The position numbers and the translations under genes were made by a program. Positions 15,633-23,804 of a stretch of 63,065 nt of DNA are shown in pieces. Every line of letters starts with the position of its first letter. Position 1 is the stretch's first letter. Under the pieces are notes generated by a model, which saw nothing but the letters and a program-made list of their open reading frames with translations, made no database searches and was not told the DNA's origin. Origin of the DNA: Parolsenella sp958406235 (GTDB lineage: Bacteria > Actinomycetota > Coriobacteriia > Coriobacteriales > Atopobiaceae); NCBI RefSeq assembly GCF_039062465.1, contig NZ_JBCLNF010000008.1, positions 1 through 63,065 of the forward strand. The letters are read 5' to 3'.

Positions 15633-17186
15633 CTACGCCTGGGCGAGGGCCTCGATGACATCCGCCGGGATGGCACCCTGGCGCACGATGCGGGGTTCGG
15701 CGGAGGTCACGTCGACGATGGTCGACGCCTCGCCCGCGGGCGTGGGACCGGCCGCAAGCGTGAGGTCCGCCGCCTCAGCGATACGTCTCTCGATATCATC
15801 CGAAGCCGCCGGCGCCGGCATACCATGCGTGTTAGCGCTCGTAACGGCAAGCGGACCCACCTCGCGGGCAAGCGCACGAACGAGGGGCGAGTCGGGCACG
15901 CGCAAGGCCACCGTGCCATCCTCACGGCAAAACTCGGGCGGCACCGCTCCACTCGCGCGGACCACGAGCGTAAGGGCACCGGGCCAGAGACGCTCCGCCA
16001 GATGACGCGCCCACGACGGAACATCCACCGCGAGGCGATCAAGCTCCTCTGGGTCTGCCACGAGCAGCGGGAGCGTCTGCGCAAGATCGCGGCGCTTGAT
16101 GTCGAAGATGCGGCGATGGCCGGGGTTGCCGGGTATCGCGGCGGCACCGATGCCATAAACAGAGTCCGTCGGCATGACGACGACCCCGCCGGCGCGAAGT
16201 ACGGAGGCGGCATCCTCAATTACCTCGGGCGAAGGATCGCTCTGGTCGCATGGCTCGATGCGGCCCTCCGGAAGGTGTTCGGGCTCAGCCATGGGAAGCT
16301 CCCCCACGCGAAGAGCGACGAGGAAACGGGGGCGGCCCGTAAGGTCATGGCGAACCTCGACACTCTTCCAGCCGCCCTGGGCACGCGCGAGATCCGCCGC
16401 CGCATCGAGGCACTCCTCGTGAAGCTCGACGGCAAACATGCCGCCCGGCATGAGGGCGCGAGGCGCGAGGTCAAGCAAGCGGCGGTAAATGTCGAGGCCA
16501 TCCACGCCGCCGGCAAGCGCGAGCTCGGGCTCGAAATCCGCAACCTCAGAAGGAAGTTGGCGCATCACCTCGTCCGGAATGTAGGGAGGATTCGAGACGA
16601 GGACGGCGAACGTGCCCATGAGCCCCTCGGACACGCCGGTGGCAAGGTCGCACTCCACGATGTCAACCGTATCCGTAAGGCCAAGGGCGTCGCGGTTCTT
16701 GCGTGCAAGGCCGGCGGCGACGGGCGAAATATCCGTCGCGGTGACGCGAGTGCCCGGGCGTTCGCTTGCGATGGCACAGCTCACGCACCCCGTTCCGCAA
16801 CCAACCTCGAGCACGCGGAGCTCGGGTGCCGCAGCCGCGGCGTCAATGCCCTCGAGGGCGGCGTCGACCAGAAGCTCGGTCTCCGGGCGGGGGATGAGGA
16901 CACCGGGCGCGCAGGCGACCTCGATGAAGCGGAAGCTTGTCTTGCCAGAGATGTACTGGAGCGGCTCTCCCTTGGCGCGGCGGGCGACGAACCCATGCAT
17001 GAGGTTGAGCTCGGCGGGATCGAGCGGCTCGTCATAGGACATGTAGAGACCCGTGCGGTCCTTGCCCGTCGCGGCACTAAGCAACCACTCCGCGGAGAGG
17101 CGAGCGTGGTCATCCCCCTTGGACGCGAGGTAATCACGGGTCCACTCGAGGCAGCGCTTGATGGTCCAGACGTTCTCTTGGGGCAT
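15633..17186 (-). CDS. Fused release-factor glutamine methyltransferase and threonylcarbamoyl-AMP synthase
   Basis: A single 517-residue frame joins two translation-fidelity enzymes. Residues 1-295 are PrmC/HemK, which methylates the GGQ glutamine of release factors; they show the SAM motif VLEVGCGTGC at 125-134 and the catalytic NPPY at 199-202. Residues about 315-517 are a Sua5/YrdC/TsaC domain, which makes threonylcarbamoyl-AMP for tRNA t6A37; they show PTDSVYG at 339-345, KRR at 364-366 and SAN at 450-452. The linker (about 296-315) contains a methionine that could restart translation, but no stop separates the halves. Start 17186 follows GGGAGG. PrmC's substrate gene prfA lies 2.2 kb upstream. 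Confidence 0.94.
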   Translation of the reverse strand: MPQENVWTIKRCLEWTRDYLASKGDDHARLSAEWLLSAATGKDRTGLYMSYDEPLDPAELNLMHGFVARRAKGEPLQYISGKTSFRFIEVACAPGVLIPRPETELLVDAALEGIDAAAAAPELRVLEVGCGTGCVSCAIASERPGTRVTATDISPVAAGLARKNRDALGLTDTVDIVECDLATGVSEGLMGTFAVLVSNPPYIPDEVMRQLPSEVADFEPELALAGGVDGLDIYRRLLDLAPRALMPGGMFAVELHEECLDAAADLARAQGGWKSVEVRHDLTGRPRFLVALRVGELPMAEPEHLPEGRIEPCDQSDPSPEVIEDAASVLRAGGVVVMPTDSVYGIGAAAIPGNPGHRRIFDIKRRDLAQTLPLLVADPEELDRLAVDVPSWARHLAERLWPGALTLVVRASGAVPPEFCREDGTVALRVPDSPLVRALAREVGPLAVTSANTHGMPAPAASDDIERRIAEAADLTLAAGPTPAGEASTIVDVTSAEPRIVRQGAIPADVIEALAQA

Positions 17187-17384
17187 GGGTCCTCCCGATT
17201 CGTGACGCTCGGCCGGCATGTTGCCGCACCGCGCGGAGCTTGTCGCATCAATACTAACCGCAAGGAGGGCGCGGCCTCGAAATCTGACAAGCAACGCACT
17301 CCATTTGCCAATGAGCTGAAAGCGGACGCGCCCCGTCTCGAGCGCTAGACTGCACATAGCTAGACCACGATGCGAGGAGAGCCC

Positions 17385-18344
17385 ATGTTTTGCACCCACT
17401 GCGGAGCCACGCTGCCCGAAGGTTCCCGTTTCTGCACCAGCTGTGGACAGCCCGTTGTCGCCCCGGTTCCCCGGCAGGAAGCAGGTCCCTCGCAGACCGT
17501 CGTCGCGCCTGCGAACACGCAGCCCGCGCCGATGAGCGCACAACCTACGACCCATCTCGACCAGGGCCTCACCACGCCGGTCAGCCCAGAGCCCATCACG
17601 GAGCCCCTCTTCCCCGAGTGCGGCGCCGAGGAGCCCGCGCAGATGGCGTCGCAGCCCACGGTGGCCTACCCGCACTTCAACCAGGGCGGCACGCAGCAGG
17701 CATACGGGGCCGGTGTACAGCAGACGTATCAGGCTCCGGCGCAGCCCGCCTACCAAAGCGTTCCTCAGCAACCCGCATATGACTACGGTCAGAGCTCCGT
17801 CGGCCAGACGCCGCAGAAGGGGATGAGCCACGGAACGCTTGCCGCCATCATCGCCGCCATCGTCCTCGTCGCCGCGGCGGCAGTGGTCTTCATCGTCCTT
17901 GACCCGCTGGGCGTCATCGCACCCAAGCACGAGGCCCCGGCGACAAGCGTCGCCGCAGAGAGCCAGCCCGCGCAAAGCCAGCCCGCCAAGACAGCCCCGG
18001 CAACCCAGCCAGCCGCCACCGACGCCGCGACCACGCAATCCGTAACGCCCGCGAGCGGCGACTATATCCTCCCGGACGTCCAGACGCGCGTCTACTCGAC
18101 GGCAGAGCTCGAGCAGCTCAGCACGGACGAGCTCTGGTATGCGCGCAACGAAATCTTCGCGCGCCACGGCCGCGGCTTCCGCAACCCGGAGCTCCAGAGC
18201 TACTTCAACAGCAAGCCTTGGTACACGAGAAACCCCATTGATCCCGACACGTTCGACTCAACCGTGACCCTGAGCGCGACCGAGCAGCAGAACGCTGATG
18301 CCATCAAGGCCATCGAGCAGGCCCGCGGCTCCAGCAACCTGTAA
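17385..18344 (+). CDS. Zinc-ribbon membrane protein with YARHG domain
   Basis: The 319-residue protein begins with a zinc ribbon (MFCTHCGATLPEG then FCTSCGQP, four cysteines) followed by a long Pro/Gln/Ala-rich spacer (about 30-145). One transmembrane helix lies at about 153-176, then another Ala/Gln/Pro/Thr-rich linker. The C-terminal YARHG-type domain contains DELWYARNEIFARHGRGF. The topology is ribbon inside and YARHG domain outside. The start at 17385 follows GAGGAGA. The function of YARHG domains is not settled; they often sit on surface proteins in Firmicutes and actinobacteria. The gene reads divergently from prmC-tsaC and runs into the amidase gene, an apparent wall-related pair. Confidence 0.85.
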   Translation: MFCTHCGATLPEGSRFCTSCGQPVVAPVPRQEAGPSQTVVAPANTQPAPMSAQPTTHLDQGLTTPVSPEPITEPLFPECGAEEPAQMASQPTVAYPHFNQGGTQQAYGAGVQQTYQAPAQPAYQSVPQQPAYDYGQSSVGQTPQKGMSHGTLAAIIAAIVLVAAAAVVFIVLDPLGVIAPKHEAPATSVAAESQPAQSQPAKTAPATQPAATDAATTQSVTPASGDYILPDVQTRVYSTAELEQLSTDELWYARNEIFARHGRGFRNPELQSYFNSKPWYTRNPIDPDTFDSTVTLSATEQQNADAIKAIEQARGSSNL

Positions 18345-18351
18345 GCCAACC

Positions 18352-19170
18352 ATGAGTCCACGTCACATGAGAGAGGGCGCGCCGGGCGGCACGCCCACCG
18401 TCAACAGGCGCACGGCAATCATCGCAGTCGCGGGAGTGGCAGTCGCAGGTATCGGCGGGCTCGCGGCGCTCAGGGTCAGTCGCCCCCGCGAGGTCGAACC
18501 CCTGGCATCTCCGCACTCTCCCGCCACGACGGAGAGCGAAGCGCTCGAGAAGTCCCAGGCCAAAAGCCCGGAGGCAACGGCAGAGGAGCTCCTCGCCCTC
18601 CTCGACATCAACCAGGTCATGCATGAGGAGCTTGACCACGGCCCCAAGCCCGTCGAGTACCAGAAGTACATCGTGCTCCACGACACCGAGGGCGACGGGG
18701 CGCCCGAGGACATCATCAGCTACTGGGCAGGCAACGGCAATCTCGTCGCCGCCCAGTATGTGGTGGGCAAGGACGGCCACATCGCCCAGTGCGTGGGGAT
18801 CGACCGCATCGCGCATCACGCCGGCTTTGGCGACGCCGGCCACAACGAGCTTTATGGCGTGGAGGACGAGAGTCGCGACGATAAGCGCGGAACCACCTCG
18901 ATTGGATCTGCCTGCCCGGACTACGGCATGAACTCGTACTCCGTGGGCATCGAGATGGTACACGTGGGCGGCGAGGGCGACTACCCCGCCGAGCAGCTCG
19001 ACGCACTCGACAGCCTTATCGCCTACATCGACGCCTATTTCGCAGAGGAGGGCCAGAGCGAGCCTAGTGCCATCATCGACCATAAGGCCTGGCGCACGGG
19101 CAACTCTGACACCTCACCGGAGTTCGCGACGTATCTCGCCAACTACCAGGACCACCGCACGCACGCGTAG
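18352..19170 (+). CDS. Exported N-acetylmuramoyl-L-alanine amidase (Amidase_2)
   Basis: The 272-residue protein has an N-terminal NRRTAIIAVAGVAVAG segment, which looks like a twin-arginine or uncleaved membrane leader, then an Amidase_2 (PGRP-like) domain from about 90. Visible zinc-site features are YIVLHDTEGDG (first His), AHHAGF (second region) and IIDHKAWR plus a downstream Asp. It would cut the bond between MurNAc and the stem peptide outside the cell. The start is uncertain: ATG at 18352 or 18367, neither with a good ribosome site; coupling to the preceding gene (7-nt gap) is likely. Confidence 0.85.
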   Translation: MSPRHMREGAPGGTPTVNRRTAIIAVAGVAVAGIGGLAALRVSRPREVEPLASPHSPATTESEALEKSQAKSPEATAEELLALLDINQVMHEELDHGPKPVEYQKYIVLHDTEGDGAPEDIISYWAGNGNLVAAQYVVGKDGHIAQCVGIDRIAHHAGFGDAGHNELYGVEDESRDDKRGTTSIGSACPDYGMNSYSVGIEMVHVGGEGDYPAEQLDALDSLIAYIDAYFAEEGQSEPSAIIDHKAWRTGNSDTSPEFATYLANYQDHRTHA

Positions 19171-19291
19171 GGCGCCGAGCGCCGTGGCGAGGCCACGCAC
19201 GGGCGGGGGAACGCGGACGCGACGCCACGCGACTTGCACGATACGCACGCGGCGCAGTCGCTGCGAGCAGGCGCAAGAAGGCGCAAGCAAA

Positions 19292-19324
19292 AAGGCCGGC
19301 AAGAGCACTCCCCCTGCCGGCCTT
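19292..19324. terminator. Bidirectional terminator between amidase and prfA
   Basis: Arms 19292-19301 and 19315-19324 pair over 10 bp around a 13-nt loop. On the minus strand the stem runs into TTTTT, so it ends prfA; on the plus strand it would also serve the amidase gene, since the two converge here. Confidence 0.8.
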
Positions 19325-19358
19325 CTCGTTTAATTCGTAGGCTCGATGGCCCCGCCCC

Positions 19359-20426
19359 CTACACCTGCTGGGCGAGCTTCTCCGCGCGATCCGCGGCGGC
19401 GAGCGCCTCGATCACGGAGGAGAGACCGTCGCCAAGCAGCACCGCGTTGTAGGTGCTGTTGAAGCCGATACGGTGATCGGTCACGCGATCCTGCGGCTGG
19501 TTGTAGGTGCGGATCTTCTCGGAACGGTTGCCGTGGCCAATCTGGCTCTGACGTTCGGCGCCGAGCTCGGCCTGCTGCTTCTCGAGCTCCTGCTCGTACA
19601 GGCGGGCGCGCAGCATCTGCATGCAGACCTCGCGGTTCTGGATCTGAGAGCGCTGGTCCTGCGACTGCACCACGGTGTTGGTGGGAAGGTGCGTGATGCG
19701 CACGGCGGAGTAGGTGGTGTTGACGCACTGACCACCAGGGCCGGAGGCGCAATAGGTGTCGATGCGGAGCTCGGTGGGGTCGATCTGGATGTCGATCTCA
19801 TCGGCCTCGGGGAGAACCGCGACAGTGGCCGTCGAGGTCTGGATGCGACCCTGGCTCTCGGTCTTCGGGATGCGCTGGACGCGGTGGACGCCACTCTCGT
19901 ACTTCATGACGGAGTAGACCTTGTCGCCCGTGACCTTGAACTCGATGGTCTTGAAGCCGCCGGAATCGGACGGGCTGCTGGAGAGAATCTCGGTCTTCCA
20001 GCCCTTGCTGGCAATGAAGCGCTCGTACATCTTGAAGAGGTCGCCGGCGAAGATGCCCGCCTCGTCACCGCCCACGCCGGCGCGAATCTCGACGATGGTA
20101 TCCTTCTCGTCGTTCGGGTCTCCGGGGATGAGCATGAACTTGATGTCTTCCTCGAGCTGGGGAAGCTTCTCCTCGTTGGCGGAGATATCCTCCTGGAGCA
20201 TCTCCTTCTCGTCCGCGTCGGAGGTGTCGCGCAGCATCTCCTTGGCAGCCTCGATGTCATCGAGGGCGCCGAGATACTCGCGGGCGGCGGCCACGAGGTC
20301 AGCCTGGCTGGCGTGCTCCTTGGCGAGGCGCGCGTACTCCTTCTGATCGGAGACGACCGACGGGTCGGAGAGCTTCTTCTCGAGCTCCTGATAAGCCAGA
20401 ATCAGCTTCTCAAGCTTGTCACGCAT
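19359..20426 (-). CDS. prfA: Peptide chain release factor 1
   Basis: RF1 reads UAA and UAG stop codons and triggers peptide release. The 355-residue protein has the codon-recognition PxT motif as PKT in RIPKTESQGRIQTS (RF2 would have SPF) and the catalytic GGQ in ASGPGGQCVN. The N-terminal coiled coil and the domain containing IRAGVGGDEAG are present. The start at 20426 follows AAGGAG at 5 nt; the frame is open further upstream, but that part is not RF1-like. The GGQ glutamine is the predicted substrate of the PrmC domain encoded 2.2 kb downstream. Confidence 0.97.
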   Translation of the reverse strand: MRDKLEKLILAYQELEKKLSDPSVVSDQKEYARLAKEHASQADLVAAAREYLGALDDIEAAKEMLRDTSDADEKEMLQEDISANEEKLPQLEEDIKFMLIPGDPNDEKDTIVEIRAGVGGDEAGIFAGDLFKMYERFIASKGWKTEILSSSPSDSGGFKTIEFKVTGDKVYSVMKYESGVHRVQRIPKTESQGRIQTSTATVAVLPEADEIDIQIDPTELRIDTYCASGPGGQCVNTTYSAVRITHLPTNTVVQSQDQRSQIQNREVCMQMLRARLYEQELEKQQAELGAERQSQIGHGNRSEKIRTYNQPQDRVTDHRIGFNSTYNAVLLGDGLSSVIEALAAADRAEKLAQQV

Positions 20427-20798
20427 GTGAACTCCTTGGGTGGTTGGCGGCCGGGGCGAGGCCCACGCGGTCGCAAAATCGACAGGGGTGAGGGGCCGCG
20501 GCGGCTTCGCCGTCGGCATCATGGCAAGGTAGCTAGAGTTTGTCGCGCCTCAGATACATGGATCCCCTTTCGAATAAGCCCACGTATCATACCCCGAGAC
20601 GGGCGCGGCGTGCACCGCTGAACCCCAGGTTGTGAAGGCGCGGCGCAGACGCGGTCGCGCGGCAACGCCGGTGGCGCGGCGCAGACGCGGGCGCGCGGTG
20701 ACACGGGCGGCTCAGCGCGGCACGGCAGTTGTGAAGGCGTGGCGCAGACGCGAGGCATCCCCCGCAAGGACGTCCGCGATTCTGGGCATCATGGGTGC
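20427..20798. other. Intergenic region with a GC-rich direct repeat
   Basis: This 372-nt gap lies between the divergent prfA and DUF2974 genes. It contains two copies of a 25-nt GC-rich sequence (20629-20653 and 20728-20752, 24 of 25 identical), with related GGCGCAGACGCG blocks between them. No gene or clear promoter is seen. Confidence 0.5.
20629..20752. repeat. Direct repeat, 25 nt, two copies
   Basis: Copies at 20629-20653 and 20728-20752 differ at one position. Shorter GGCGCAGACGCG-like blocks lie between them, so this looks like a degenerate tandem array in non-coding DNA. Confidence 0.7.
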
Positions 20799-21962
20799 AT
20801 GGCAGACAAGAACGAAGGGCGGCGCATGGGCAACATCCTCGACTACCTCTCCTGGCGAGGAGACCTCACCTTTGATATCGATCCGTTCAACGAGGTCGAC
20901 AGCCTTATTCTGTGCCAGCTCTCGTATCTTGACCTCTCTGACGTCGTGGACGAGGAGGGGCATGGAATCACCGTTCGCCAGGCCGCCAAGCGCTTCGCTG
21001 CCCTCCACGTGGAGGATGACGGCGCCCCCGGCGGCCTCGTCTCTCCCCTCACGCCCCTCGTCCTCGAGGCCATGGCGGCAAGCGAGCGCTTCGCCAACGC
21101 GCGTCTCTTCCACTATGCGGAGCACCTGGATGACGCGGTTGGCGAGCAGTTCGCCGCCATTAGCGTGAAGCTGGGAGACGGCAGCACGTACGTCGCCTTC
21201 CGCGGCACGGATGACACGTTCGCCGGATGGCGCGAGGACTTCGCCATGACCTACACCGTGGTAGGTGCCCAGACGCGCGCGCTCGAATACCTCGAGGCGA
21301 CACGCAAGTCGACTCGCGGCACCCTCCGCGTGGGCGGCCACTCCAAGGGCGCGAACCTGGCCGTTTATGCCGTGGCGATGTCTGGCTGGCGCACGCAGCG
21401 TCGCGTCGCGGATGTCTGGGTGCACGACGGCCCTGGCTTTGACGAGAGCACCGTGAACGGGGCCAAGCTCGAAGCGATCGCGCCCAAGGTGCACCGCTAT
21501 GTGCCCGAGTTCTGCGTCGTGGGCCAGATCATGAGCCAGCCGTACCCATACGAGGTCGTCGCCTCGGCGACCTCGGGCGTCATGCAGCACAGCGGCATGA
21601 ACTGGCAGGTCAAGGGCAATCGCTTCGAACGCCGCGACGCAATCGACGCGCGGGCGCTTCGCTTTGGCGAGATCTTCTCGAACGCCATCAAGGATCACGA
21701 CATGGACTTCCGCCGCAGGTTCACGAACTGCTTCTTCGACGCGCTCGAGGCGGGCGGCAAGACGATGGGCGAGCTCTCCGAGGACGCGCCGGCGTCGTAC
21801 CTGCGCGTGGCGCGCGCCTACTCCGCGATCGACACAGACGTGCGCGACGCCGTGACGGAGGTCGTCGGCCTGCTTGTGGGCGAGGCCATCTCGAAGGGCA
21901 TCGCCGACGCCGGCACCAGCGCGGCCGGCGTCATCGCGAACCTCTTCAGCTCGAAGCACTAG
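20799..21962 (+). CDS. DUF2974 (Mbeg1-like) alpha/beta-hydrolase
   Basis: The 387-residue protein begins, after a short tag, with MGNILDYLSWRGDLTFD, the signature of DUF2974/Mbeg1-like proteins, followed by FNEVDSLILCQLSYLDL. It has a lipase-type nucleophile elbow in VGGHSKGAN (GxSxG, with Ser as predicted nucleophile). No signal peptide is seen. The family is predicted to be serine hydrolases of unknown substrate. The start is either ATG 20799 (used here) or ATG 20826, with no strong ribosome site at either. It stands alone on the plus strand inside the interrupted prfA cluster. Confidence 0.85.
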   Translation: MADKNEGRRMGNILDYLSWRGDLTFDIDPFNEVDSLILCQLSYLDLSDVVDEEGHGITVRQAAKRFAALHVEDDGAPGGLVSPLTPLVLEAMAASERFANARLFHYAEHLDDAVGEQFAAISVKLGDGSTYVAFRGTDDTFAGWREDFAMTYTVVGAQTRALEYLEATRKSTRGTLRVGGHSKGANLAVYAVAMSGWRTQRRVADVWVHDGPGFDESTVNGAKLEAIAPKVHRYVPEFCVVGQIMSQPYPYEVVASATSGVMQHSGMNWQVKGNRFERRDAIDARALRFGEIFSNAIKDHDMDFRRRFTNCFFDALEAGGKTMGELSEDAPASYLRVARAYSAIDTDVRDAVTEVVGLLVGEAISKGIADAGTSAAGVIANLFSSKH

Positions 21963-22001
21963 GCCAGCGGCTTCGCTGACACGACGCGAAACCAAGCAGG
22001 T

Positions 22002-22027
22002 GGCGACGCGCGCAGGCGAGTGGCAGG
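22002..22027 (+). repeat. 26-bp direct repeat, left copy
   Basis: Identical over 26 nt to 23758-23783, in the same orientation. The two copies bracket the AAA/DUF4143 ATPase gene and its upstream palindromes. Confidence 0.85.
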
Positions 22028-22111
22028 GCCCGCGACTTAGCGCCACACGGAGGGGTGCGGATCGCATTCGTCAAATTCAGCACCAGCTTTTTCGACTCGA
22101 GCTGAGACTCC

Positions 22112-23485
22112 CTAGTTCCACGCATCCATGCAGAAGGCAGCGTAAAGCGGCAGGCTTCTGAGTTCGGCGCCGTTCTCAAGCTCCATACGACCAAACTCGT
22201 TCTCAGAAAGACGTACTCCGAACGGCGCGTGGCTCTCCCTCATAAAGCGTGAGAAGGTCTTAGCGCTCACGTTGCGGGCAGACTTGACCTCGACGGGAAT
22301 GACCTCAGCCCTCTTCGTTTGATAAACAAAGTCGATTTCCCCCCGTTGGCCATTATCCTCGGGCATCCAATAGAAGGTCTTGAGACCAGCCGCCTTAAGG
22401 GCCTGCATCACGTAGTTCTCCGCCAACGCACCCCTGAAGTCTGAGGAGAGCGACGCCTGAAGCTCGGGATTGAGAAAGAGGCTGGGAGAAATCCCGAATT
22501 TGTTAAACATGACGCCCGTATCCGCCACGTAAACCTTGAAGAAACTGCCCTCTTCATCGTTATAAGGCGCAAGCGGCGCTCGCGCGTCGCGCGTAAGATC
22601 ATTGATGGACACGACGCCCGCCGCCGCAAGCCACTCGAGGGGCTCAAGAAGACGCGCGCGCCTGCCGCCGCGCACAACTTCCGAGTACTTAAACTTCTTG
22701 GTAGACGCGCGAAGTAGCTGCTTGGGCAAGCTATCCCAGATCCTTTTGGCAGAAATGCCACTGATGCCGTTGTCCACATCGGTCATATCAGCCGTATAGG
22801 TAGATTCGATCTCCGCAATCTCCTCCGCTGCGGCGTCAAGAGAGCCCGTGTCGCGGTACTGCCGCACGGGAAGCGGCATGCCGCCAACCATGAGGTAGCG
22901 ACGGTAAAGATCGAGTGCTCGTTCATGCAGGACATAGGGCTCAAATGAGGCCGAGTGTTCACGAATCGCACGGGCCATGGCATCCTCGTTTAACGCCCAG
23001 AGAAATTCCTCGAAGTCCATAGGAAGAAGCGTTGCCTGACGAACCCCGGAGGGAAAGGGAAGCTTACGCTGGCGCGTCGTCACGCCAAGGAGGCTGCCGC
23101 TCGCAACAACCCGCCAGCGCGAGCCCGCGAAGAATCGAAGCGAGTTAAGGGCCCGCTCATCAAGCTGTACCTCGTCGAAGAAGAGCAGAGCTCGCGAAGG
23201 ATCAAGGCCGTCGACCCCCTTGTACTCCGCAAGACGCCGAACAATGGCATCAACATCGTCCGTGGGACCATCGAAAATACGCTCGACCGCCGCAAGGTCT
23301 GTCTGGAAATCGAGGCGAACAAACTGGTCGCCCGCAAGCTCAGCACCTGCTCGGTCGAGAAGATAGGTCTTTCCGGTACGCCTCGCGCCCGTCACAAGAA
23401 GAGGATGCTCCACGTCCTCATGGAACCAGTTCTCAATCGTCTGAAATAACTTGCGTCTGAGCGGGAGCGATGCCATGCCTGCCAT
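22112..23485 (-). CDS. AAA-family ATPase with DUF4143 domain
   Basis: The 457-residue protein has an N-terminal AAA_14 ATPase with Walker A TGARRTGKTYLL near 30-41 and Walker B region ALLFFDEVQLDERAL. The C-terminal DUF4143 region has a nuclease-like EIDFVYQTKRAEVIPVEVKSA segment (E-ID...EVK, resembling PD-(D/E)xK-type folds). Such proteins are common, patchily distributed, and of unknown role. Two in-frame starts are possible (ATG 23485 or 23476); AGGA lies too close to the first, so the second may be used. Three tandem palindromes lie just upstream, and perfect 26-bp direct repeats flank the whole module. Confidence 0.88.
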   Translation of the reverse strand: MAGMASLPLRRKLFQTIENWFHEDVEHPLLVTGARRTGKTYLLDRAGAELAGDQFVRLDFQTDLAAVERIFDGPTDDVDAIVRRLAEYKGVDGLDPSRALLFFDEVQLDERALNSLRFFAGSRWRVVASGSLLGVTTRQRKLPFPSGVRQATLLPMDFEEFLWALNEDAMARAIREHSASFEPYVLHERALDLYRRYLMVGGMPLPVRQYRDTGSLDAAAEEIAEIESTYTADMTDVDNGISGISAKRIWDSLPKQLLRASTKKFKYSEVVRGGRRARLLEPLEWLAAAGVVSINDLTRDARAPLAPYNDEEGSFFKVYVADTGVMFNKFGISPSLFLNPELQASLSSDFRGALAENYVMQALKAAGLKTFYWMPEDNGQRGEIDFVYQTKRAEVIPVEVKSARNVSAKTFSRFMRESHAPFGVRLSENEFGRMELENGAELRSLPLYAAFCMDAWN

Positions 23486-23515
23486 TGTCCTGTTCCATCT
23501 TTCTCGCGAACACCA

Positions 23516-23611
23516 TGTACACGATTTTATGCGATTTCGCGTACAGCCTGTACACGATTTTCTGTAATTTCGTGTACAGCTTGTACACGATTTTGCAGAT
23601 TTTCGTGTACA
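23516..23611. promoter_or_regulatory. Three tandem palindromic operator-like sites
   Basis: Three copies start at 23516, 23549 and 23582, a strict 33-nt period. Each has arms TGTACACGA and TCGTGTACA separated by a 12-nt AT-rich spacer; copy 1 has one arm mismatch and copies 2 and 3 are perfect. They lie 31-126 nt upstream of the AAA ATPase start. The sequence is far more AT-rich than its surroundings. A binding site for a dimeric regulator, possibly the ATPase itself, is inferred. Confidence 0.75.
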
Positions 23612-23757
23612 CAGCCAAGCGAGGGATGGCTACGCCGCTAGGATTGCCAGGCCGCGGAGCTGGCGACAGCATGCGAAGGCGAACGGCATGCCGCGCAAAG
23701 CCGGCGGCGCGCGAAAGTGGACGGCAAGGCCCGCAGTGAGCAGCAGGGGCGCGACAC

Positions 23758-23783
23758 GGCGACGCGCGCAGGCGAGTGGCAGG
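23758..23783 (+). repeat. 26-bp direct repeat, right copy
   Basis: Identical over 26 nt to 22002-22027, in the same orientation, on the other side of the ATPase module. Confidence 0.85.
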
Positions 23784-23804
23784 ACCTGCGGCTCGGCGCT
23801 GCGT

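Larger units (their letters stand above)
23486..23804. other. Intergenic region with palindrome array and repeat
   Basis: This 319-nt gap upstream of the AAA ATPase gene holds the palindrome array (23516-23611) and the right copy of the 26-bp direct repeat (23758-23783). Open frames through the array exist on both strands, but they follow from the 33-nt period and were not called. Confidence 0.6.

Noticed and set aside
17187..18167. Extension of prmC-tsaC upstream to an 844-residue protein
   Set aside because: The extra 327 residues are low-complexity antisense of the zinc-ribbon gene, and a GGGAGG ribosome site marks the start at 17186.
23516..23611. CRISPR array
   Set aside because: Only three units, palindromic and directly adjacent, with no unique spacers of protospacer length and no cas genes.
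23433..23672. Small proteins with an 11-residue repeat across the palindrome array
   Set aside because: The repeat follows from the 33-nt period, which is divisible by three. Both strands give open frames, with no ribosome site.
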